Shown: positions 7,928 through 12,914 of the stretch, piece by piece
Position numbering within the stretch: position 1 is the first letter of the stretch
How the letters are laid out: every line of letters starts with the position of its first letter
Assembly: GCA_944391895.1 (NCBI GenBank)
Contig: CALXVF010000019.1
Coordinates: 1-12,914 of the forward strand
Source: an uncultured Clostridia bacterium
Lineage (GTDB): Bacteria > Bacillota > Clostridia > TANB77 > CAG-508
DNA length: 12,914 bases
Reading direction: 5' to 3'
Made by a program: the position numbers and the translations under genes
The notes under the pieces: generated by a model
Told to the model about the DNA's origin: nothing
Databases searched by the model: none
Seen by the model: the letters and a program-made list of their open reading frames with translations, nothing else

Positions 7928-7964
7928 AAAAAATGAAACTTTGGATTAAAAAGTTTCATTTTTT
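7928..7964 (+). terminator. Strong intrinsic terminator after the Rpn gene
   Basis: Left arm 7928-7942 (AAAAAATGAAACTTT) and right arm 7950-7964 (AAAGTTTCATTTTTT) form a perfect 15-bp stem around a 7-base loop. The right arm ends in six T residues and the left begins with six A residues, so it could act in both directions. It separates the nuclease gene from the two-component operon. Confidence 0.9.
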
Positions 7965-7966
7965 GA

Positions 7967-7995
7967 TTGATAAATTCCTATTATTGTGATATAAA
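7967..7995 (+). promoter_or_regulatory. Promoter of the walR-walK-lepB-holB-ricT-fdx run
   Basis: TTGATA (7967-7972) and TATAAA (7990-7995) are separated by 17 bases. A TG pair at 7987-7988 gives an extended -10. The start would be near 8002, leaving a leader of about 87 bases before the response regulator. It lies immediately after the terminator hairpin, as expected for the first promoter of a new operon. No WalR-type direct repeat was recognised near it. Confidence 0.6.
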
Positions 7996-8088
7996 TATAG
8001 CTATGAGAAAATGGTTTAATGTATGCTTTAAATTTAACTAAGCAAGTTCTATTGAAACTTATTAAAAACATAGAAAGGTGGGACTTTT

Positions 8089-8838
8089 GTGCAAAACAAT
8101 ATGGAAAGTACTAATAAATACGAAGAGCTAAAGAAAAAAATTTTAATTGTAGACGATGAAAAATCAATATCAGATTTACTAGTATTTAATTTAGAAAAAG
8201 AAGGATATAAAACAATAACAGCTTCAGACGGTGAAGAAGCAGTAGATTTAGCATTATCGCAGAAACCAGATTTAATATTATTAGATATAATGCTACCAAA
8301 AGCAGATGGACTTACTGTATGTAAAAAAATCAGACAAACACTAACAAAGACACCAATAATTATGCTTTCAGCAAAAGGAGAAGAAATTGATAAAATTTTA
8401 GGCCTAGAAATAGGTGCTGATGATTATATGACAAAGCCTTTTAGTGTAAGAGAGTTAATTGCGAGAGTAAAAGCTAATTTAAGAAAAATAGAACAAACTG
8501 AACAAGACTCAATGAATTCAGGAGCAAGAGGAAATAAAATTGTTGTTGGAGATTTGAGTTTAGACTTAGATAAATTTGAAGTAGAAGTTAGAGGTCAAAC
8601 AGTAACAGACTTAACTAGAAGAGAATTTGAAGTATTAAGATATCTTGCCCAAAAACCAGGCCAAGTAGTTACAAGAGAAGACTTACTAGAAAAAGTTTGG
8701 GGATATGAATATTATGGAGATATAAGAACGGTGGATGTTACTATTAGAAGAATAAGAGAAAAAATAGAAAAGAACACTGCAAATCCTAAAATATTAATAA
8801 CAAAAAGAGGTGTAGGTTATTACATAGAATCAAAATAA
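8089..8838 (+). CDS. walR: OmpR/PhoB-family response regulator, WalR (YycF)-like
   Basis: This is the DNA-binding output protein of a two-component system. The receiver domain (about 16-132) has the acidic pocket D22-D23, phosphoacceptor D66 in LLDIMLP, switch residue S94 and K116 in DDYMTKPF. The winged-helix domain (about 150-247) holds TRREFEVLRYLAQ, VWGYEYYGDIRTVDV and the final wing KRGVGYYI. Motifs such as FNLEKEGY and GLEIGADDY closely resemble WalR of Bacillus, which controls cell-wall turnover, though clostridial PhoP is similar. The GTG at 8089 is chosen because AAAGGTGG (8074-8081) lies 7 bases upstream; the ATG at 8101 is too far from it. This start adds about 14 residues before the receiver. 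The kinase gene follows after 13 bases. The WalR assignment is by resemblance only, as yycH, yycI and yycJ are absent. Confidence 0.88.
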   Translation: MQNNMESTNKYEELKKKILIVDDEKSISDLLVFNLEKEGYKTITASDGEEAVDLALSQKPDLILLDIMLPKADGLTVCKKIRQTLTKTPIIMLSAKGEEIDKILGLEIGADDYMTKPFSVRELIARVKANLRKIEQTEQDSMNSGARGNKIVVGDLSLDLDKFEVEVRGQTVTDLTRREFEVLRYLAQKPGQVVTREDLLEKVWGYEYYGDIRTVDVTIRRIREKIEKNTANPKILITKRGVGYYIESK

Positions 8839-8851
8839 TTGGAGGCATATC

Positions 8852-10228
8852 GTGAAGAATTTTCAAATGAAAATCATACTATCAATTTTTATAGTTGGGA
8901 TAGCAATAATAAGTTTTATGGGAATTTATTTCTCAAATATATTATTAAAACCAAATCCAGTAGAATATGTCAGTACAATTAGATTAATAACAATTGTTGC
9001 ATTAATATTTTTCTCAATATTTACTATTGTAATAGCAATAATTGAAGTAAAAAAATATATTGAGCCAATGTCAAAAATGCTAAAAGGAGCTAAAAAAGCA
9101 GTTTTTAGTGCAGATATTAATAACCTAGACATTACAGCACCAGAAGATGAACTTACAGAGTCAGTAAATGAAATAATAAAAGAACTAAGACAAAATTTAA
9201 AAGATTCAAATAGTGAGAAAAAGCAAAAAGAAACAATTTTAAAACACATGACAGATGGTGTTATAACTTTTAATATGGAAGGAAAAGTTACATACATAAA
9301 TCCAGCCGCAAAAGAAATGCTTGATCTTAAAGAAAATGATAATACATTTAAAGATATATTTGGAAAATATGAAGACATAAATATGGAAAAAATAATTTAC
9401 CTAGATAGTTGGACATCATCAGAAAAACAGATTGAAAATGCAAAAGGATCAATGAATCTATTTTTTATACCATTTAGAGATGAAATAGATATGCCTGCAG
9501 GAGTAATGGTTGTTATACAAGATATTACTGAACATGTAAAATTGGATAATATGAGAAAAGAGTTTGTAGCAGATGTATCACACGAATTAAAAACACCAAT
9601 AACATCTATAAAAGGTTATTCAGAAACTCTACTAGATGGTGGATGTGATAAAGAAACAGAGAGTCACTTCTTAAATGTTATAAATGATAATGCAGATAGA
9701 ATGGAAAAGCTAGTACAAGATTTACTAACTTTATCTAAATATGATAGTAATAAGATAAGAAATAAGCCTAAAGAATTTGACCTAGGAGAGCTTGCAAAAT
9801 CTTGTAAAGAAAAATTTGATATAGAAATTAAAAGAAAAAATCAGAATGTGCAATGCTTTGTTACAGCTGATGTTCCAGCTGTTTTTGCTGATAGAGATGG
9901 AGTAGAAAGAGTAATTTTAAATATTTTAAGTAATAGTATTAAATATACACCAGAGGGCGGAAAAATAGATATATACGTAGGATATGTTCATAATGATGCA
10001 TATATAAAAATAAAAGATACCGGAATAGGAATTCCACAGGAAGATTTAGATAGAATTTTTGAAAGATTTTATAGAGTTGACAAAGCTCGTTCAAGACAAC
10101 TAGGGGGAACTGGTTTAGGGTTATCAATTGCTAAAGAAATTATGGAAAAAAACGGGGGAAGTATTAATATTAAGAGTAAAGTAAACGAAGGAACAGAAGT
10201 AACAATTAAAATACCTGTTAAGAAATAG
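8852..10228 (+). CDS. walK: Membrane sensor histidine kinase, WalK/PhoR-like, with minimal external loop
   Basis: This is the partner kinase of the upstream regulator. Order: TM1 (about 8-28), a short external loop (29-44), TM2 (45-64), a HAMP-like linker (about 66-117), a PAS domain (about 125-225, with GVITFNMEGKVTYINPAA), the phosphoacceptor helix with H244 in SHELKTP, and the ATPase domain. The ATPase domain shows an N box around N361, DTGIGIP (389-395) and GGTGLGLSI. All catalytic motifs are intact. With about 16 external residues there is no extracellular PAS domain as in Bacillus WalK, so signals probably come from the membrane or the cytosolic PAS domain. The GTG start at 8852 follows GGAGG (8841-8845) by 6 bases. 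The signal peptidase gene starts 8 bases after the stop. The name walK is tentative; PhoR-like is the alternative. Confidence 0.87.
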   Translation: MKNFQMKIILSIFIVGIAIISFMGIYFSNILLKPNPVEYVSTIRLITIVALIFFSIFTIVIAIIEVKKYIEPMSKMLKGAKKAVFSADINNLDITAPEDELTESVNEIIKELRQNLKDSNSEKKQKETILKHMTDGVITFNMEGKVTYINPAAKEMLDLKENDNTFKDIFGKYEDINMEKIIYLDSWTSSEKQIENAKGSMNLFFIPFRDEIDMPAGVMVVIQDITEHVKLDNMRKEFVADVSHELKTPITSIKGYSETLLDGGCDKETESHFLNVINDNADRMEKLVQDLLTLSKYDSNKIRNKPKEFDLGELAKSCKEKFDIEIKRKNQNVQCFVTADVPAVFADRDGVERVILNILSNSIKYTPEGGKIDIYVGYVHNDAYIKIKDTGIGIPQEDLDRIFERFYRVDKARSRQLGGTGLGLSIAKEIMEKNGGSINIKSKVNEGTEVTIKIPVKK

Positions 10229-10236
10229 AGGAAAAA

Positions 10237-10872
10237 ATGAGTGATAGAGTAAAAAATATTTTAGAATGGATATATTGTTTTGTTATTGCAATTATAATAG
10301 CAATATTAATAAAATATTTTGTTGGCACACCAACAGTTGTTAAGCAAACATCAATGTATCCAACATTAGTTCAAAATGATAGATTAATATTAAATAGAAT
10401 ACCTAGAACAATGAAAGAAATGCCTGAAAGAGGAGACATTATAACATTTGAAGCACCAAGCAATAATGCCGAAGAATTAACTGCAAGTGAAGTAAATAAT
10501 CCTGTTGCAAAATATGAAAATGAACCAATAGGAATTTGGGAGAAATTTACATATTATGTATTAGAAATAAACAAAGACAGTTATATTAAAAGAGTTATTG
10601 CACTTCCAGGTGAACATGTAGAATTAAAAGAAGGAAAAGTGTTTATAGATGGTAAAGAATTAGATGAACCATATTTATCAGATGATGTTATAACAAATCC
10701 ATCAAGTGCATTAAGAGATTTCGTTGTTCCAGAAAATTGCGTTTTTGCAATGGGAGATAATAGAGAAGCATCAAAAGACTGTAGAGCTTTTGGATGTATA
10801 CCACTAGAAAAAATAGAAAGTGTAGTAGTATTAAGATTCTGGCCATTAAATAAATTTGGTACAGTAGATTAG
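10237..10872 (+). CDS. lepB: Signal peptidase I
   Basis: This membrane serine protease removes signal peptides from exported proteins on the outer face of the cytoplasmic membrane. One N-terminal membrane segment lies at about 11-28. Catalytic S39 is in QTSMYPTL and the general base is K118 in YIKRVIALPGE. Box E is GDNREASKDCRAFGC (173-187). Residues about 75-113 between boxes C and D form an insertion that makes it slightly longer (211 residues) than the short Gram-positive enzymes. Box E has Cys (C182) where relatives usually have Ser, with a second Cys at 187. The ATG follows a GAGGA motif that overlaps the end of the kinase gene. The TAG stop overlaps the ribosome binding site of the next gene. 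Placement after a WalRK-like pair suggests co-expression with envelope control. Confidence 0.95.
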   Translation: MSDRVKNILEWIYCFVIAIIIAILIKYFVGTPTVVKQTSMYPTLVQNDRLILNRIPRTMKEMPERGDIITFEAPSNNAEELTASEVNNPVAKYENEPIGIWEKFTYYVLEINKDSYIKRVIALPGEHVELKEGKVFIDGKELDEPYLSDDVITNPSSALRDFVVPENCVFAMGDNREASKDCRAFGCIPLEKIESVVVLRFWPLNKFGTVD

Positions 10873-10881
10873 GAGAAAGTT

Positions 10882-11760
10882 TTGTTTGAGAAAATAATAG
10901 GAAACGAACATATAAAAGAATCTTTGATAAAAGCAGTAAATTCATCATCAGTATCACATAGTTATTTATTTATAGGAAAATCAGGAATAGGGAAAAAACT
11001 ATTTGCTAAAGAATTAGCAAAGAAAGTAATGTGCTTAGGAGATGAGACCTGTGAATCATGCATTAAGTTTGAAGCTAATAGTAATCCTGACTTTCAAATA
11101 ATAGTTCCAGATGGAAGAACATTAAAAATTGAACAGATACGTAATCTTCAAGCTAGAATAATAGAAAAACCAATCATATCAAATAAAAAAGTATATATAA
11201 TAGATGATGCTGAATGTATGTCTGAAGAGGCGCAAAATTGTTTATTAAAAACTTTAGAAGAGCCACCAGAATATGCAATGATAATACTAATAAGCTCAAA
11301 TGAAAATAGAATACTTCAAACTATAAAATCAAGGTGTGTTATAATCAAGTTTGAAGATTTAACAGATAAACAAATAGCAGACTATTTAAATATACAAGAT
11401 AAAGAAATAATTAAGCTGTGTGGTGGTAGTTTAGAAAAGGCAAGTAAAATTCAAGAAAATAAAGATACATACTTACAATTAAAGAACTTTGCAAATGCGC
11501 TAGAAACAAGTAGCTTAATAGAATGCTTTGATATATCTAAGATGTTTACTGCTTTAAAAGATAATATTTTAGAAATTTTAGATTACTTAAATATTATATT
11601 TTTTGAAAAAGCAAATGCCAATATTAAATTTGCAAAAGCAATTAGTACAATAGAAAAGACTAAAAAGAAAATAATGGCAAATAATAACTTTGATATGTCA
11701 ATAGATTATATGGTAATACATATTTGGGAGGAATTTCATGGTAAAAGTAGTAGGAGTTAA
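10882..11760 (+). CDS. holB: DNA polymerase III delta' subunit (clamp loader)
   Basis: This is the delta' subunit of the clamp loader that places the sliding clamp on DNA. It begins with FEKIIGNEHIKESL. A P-loop-like GKSGIGKK (32-39) has Lys in the final Ser/Thr position. The body carries YIIDDAECMSEEAQNCLLKTLEEPPEY and an SRC sensor motif near 153-155. The zinc module shows only C51, C57 and C60, where family members usually have four Cys. The C-terminal helical domain is present; at 292 residues the protein is a little short. The TTG start follows AGGAGAAAG (10871-10879), which overlaps the lepB stop, suggesting translational coupling. Its end overlaps ricT by 23 bases. The holB-ricT (yaaT) neighbourhood is conserved in Firmicutes, which supports both calls. 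Confidence 0.92.
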   Translation: MFEKIIGNEHIKESLIKAVNSSSVSHSYLFIGKSGIGKKLFAKELAKKVMCLGDETCESCIKFEANSNPDFQIIVPDGRTLKIEQIRNLQARIIEKPIISNKKVYIIDDAECMSEEAQNCLLKTLEEPPEYAMIILISSNENRILQTIKSRCVIIKFEDLTDKQIADYLNIQDKEIIKLCGGSLEKASKIQENKDTYLQLKNFANALETSSLIECFDISKMFTALKDNILEILDYLNIIFFEKANANIKFAKAISTIEKTKKKIMANNNFDMSIDYMVIHIWEEFHGKSSRS

Positions 11761-12661
11761 ATTTAGAAAACCTGGAAAGATTTATTTCTTCAATCCGGGA
11801 AATTTAGATTTAAAAAACGGAGACAATGTAATAGTAGAAACAACATTAGGACAAGAGTATGGTACAGTAGTAGTAAATGTAAGAGAACTTCCAGAAAATA
11901 AAATAGAAAAAGATTTGAAAAAAATAATTAGAATAGCTAATAAAGAAGACAAAAAGCATCAAGAAGAAAATGTAAAAAATGAGAAAAAAGCTTTTGATAT
12001 ATGCTTAAAAAAAATAAAAGAGCATAAACTAAAAATGAACTTAGTAGAAGCAAGATATGTTTTCGATAATTCTAAACTATTATTCTATTTTACAGCAGAT
12101 GGAAGAGTGGATTTCAGAGATTTAGTAAAAGATTTAGCTGGAATATTTAAAACAAGAATAGAATTGAGACAAATAGGTGTTAGAGACGAAATTAAAAGAA
12201 TGGGAGGAAATGGAATTTGTGGTCGAGAGCTATGTTGCTGTTCATTCCTAAATAATTTCGATACTGTATCAATAAAAATGGCGAAAGAACAAAATTTATC
12301 TTTAAATGCAGCTAAAATAACAGGTAATTGTGGAAGATTAATGTGCTGTCTAAGATATGAACAAAATGTATATGAAGATAAAATGAAAAAATTACCTAAT
12401 ATAGGAGCTATTGTAAGTACAGAAGATGGAGAAGGTACAGTAGAAGGAATTGAAGTATTAAACGAAGTTTTAAAAGTAAAACTAAAAGACGAAGAAGATA
12501 ATTATTATTATAAAAAATTTAATAGTTCAGATGTAAAAGTTATAAAAGAAGGAAAACGCGAAGTTCAAGAAGAACTAGATGAAGAAGAACTACGAGAATT
12601 AGAAGAAATGGAAAAAATGGATGAATTAGATAAAAAGAATTCTAATGATGAAGATATGTAA
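11738..12661 (+). CDS. ricT: PSP1-domain protein RicT (YaaT), Fe-S subunit of the RNase Y specificity complex
   Basis: In Bacillus subtilis, RicT with RicA and RicF forms the Y-complex, which carries [4Fe-4S] clusters and guides RNase Y in mRNA maturation, affecting competence, sporulation and biofilm. The start MVKVVGVKFRKPGKIYFF and the PSP1 core (about 100-225) are typical. The cysteine signatures are complete: C161 and C166-C168 in CGRELCCC, and C198, C203, C204 in CGRLMCC. The last ~45 residues are a Glu/Lys/Asp-rich tail and probably disordered. The ATG lies 6 bases after GGGAGG (11726-11731), inside the end of holB in another frame, so translation is likely coupled. ricA and ricF are not in the window. 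A ferredoxin gene follows after 30 bases. Confidence 0.93.
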   Translation: MVKVVGVKFRKPGKIYFFNPGNLDLKNGDNVIVETTLGQEYGTVVVNVRELPENKIEKDLKKIIRIANKEDKKHQEENVKNEKKAFDICLKKIKEHKLKMNLVEARYVFDNSKLLFYFTADGRVDFRDLVKDLAGIFKTRIELRQIGVRDEIKRMGGNGICGRELCCCSFLNNFDTVSIKMAKEQNLSLNAAKITGNCGRLMCCLRYEQNVYEDKMKKLPNIGAIVSTEDGEGTVEGIEVLNEVLKVKLKDEEDNYYYKKFNSSDVKVIKEGKREVQEELDEEELRELEEMEKMDELDKKNSNDEDM

Positions 12662-12691
12662 ATAGAAATATATAGAAAGGTGGTGAGTGTT

Positions 12692-12871
12692 ATGGCATAT
12701 AAAATTTCTGATGCATGTGTACAATGTGGTGCTTGTGCAGCTTCTTGTCCTGTAGGATGTATATCTCAAGGAGAAAGCCAATATGTAATTGATAAAAGTC
12801 AATGCATTGAATGCGGTCAATGTGCTTCAATATGCCCAGTTGGTGCGCCAACTTTAAGTGACAATGACTAA
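12692..12871 (+). CDS. Clostridial-type 2x[4Fe-4S] ferredoxin
   Basis: This is a small cytosolic electron carrier of fermentative and reductive reactions. Its 59 residues contain two CxxCxxCxxxCP motifs: C9, C12, C15, C19 and C38, C41, C44, C48. This is the standard length and pseudo-two-fold layout. An additional C23 lies just after the first motif. The ATG at 12692 is preferred over the upstream in-frame GTG at 12680 because AAAGGTGG (12676-12683) lies 8 bases before the ATG and would itself be translated from the GTG. MAYKISDAC is also the usual ferredoxin start. It may be co-transcribed with ricT; no convincing separate promoter is seen in the 30-base gap. Its redox partner cannot be told from the sequence. 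Confidence 0.97.
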   Translation: MAYKISDACVQCGACAASCPVGCISQGESQYVIDKSQCIECGQCASICPVGAPTLSDND

Positions 12872-12883
12872 AAATACATAAAT

Positions 12884-12914
12884 AAAAGGGATTACAAGAA
12901 AGTAATCTCTTTTA
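12884..12914 (+). terminator. Intrinsic terminator closing the operon
   Basis: AAAAGGGATTAC (12884-12895) pairs with GTAATCTCTTTT (12902-12913) across a 6-base loop. This is a 12-bp stem with one G-U pair, ending in TTTT. It lies 12 bases after the ferredoxin stop. The window ends within it, so the full T-run may continue outside. Confidence 0.85.

Noticed and set aside
12680..12871. Longer ferredoxin starting at GTG 12680
   Set aside because: The GTG overlaps the ribosome binding site itself, while ATG 12692 has ideal spacing and matches the standard ferredoxin N-terminus.
1..12914. CRISPR array, rRNA, tRNA, prophage or integron
   Set aside because: No spaced direct repeats, no rRNA or tRNA signatures and no phage structural or integrase genes were seen in the window.

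Overview
The window looks like a chromosomal segment of a low-GC, Gram-positive anaerobe of class Clostridia. The signs are AT-rich DNA in every gene, AAA/GAA/ATA-dominated codon use, strong AGGAGG-type ribosome binding sites with GTG and TTG starts, a classic 2x[4Fe-4S] clostridial ferredoxin and Firmicutes-type WalR, HolB and RicT proteins. The genus cannot be fixed from the sequence alone. All genes read on the + strand.

Region 1 (1-6354) is the 3' three quarters of one giant membrane enzyme of the cyclic beta-1,2-glucan synthase family. It carries a GT84 glycosyltransferase, membrane segments, a glycoamylase-like/GH189-type cyclization domain and a GH94 phosphorylase-like end. Its start lies upstream of the window.

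Region 2 (6355-6758) is a 404-base gap with no gene but much structure: a long imperfect stem around a GC-rich 47-base loop, an AT-rich terminator hairpin, then a near-consensus sigma-A promoter. A perfect 16-bp palindrome follows at about +6 to +22, then a leader of about 195 nt with two more inverted repeats.

Region 3 (6759-7895) is a stand-alone Rpn-family (PD-(D/E)XK, 'transposase_31') nuclease gene closed by a strong terminator. Inside it, in frame, is a consensus Shine-Dalgarno followed by ATG at 7668, preceded by promoter-like boxes. It would yield a separate 75-residue C-terminal protein. This matches the intragenic toxin/antitoxin design reported for E. coli rpn genes and is the most interesting signal in the window.

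Region 4 (about 7965-12914) is a tight six-gene operon-like run with its own promoter and a terminator at the very end: WalR-like response regulator, WalK/PhoR-like histidine kinase with almost no external sensor, signal peptidase I, DNA polymerase III delta', RicT (Fe-S protein of the RNase Y specificity complex) and a ferredoxin. Gaps are 8-30 bases, and holB overlaps ricT by 23 bases. The run joins envelope signalling, protein export, replication and RNA maturation, and looks like core genome.
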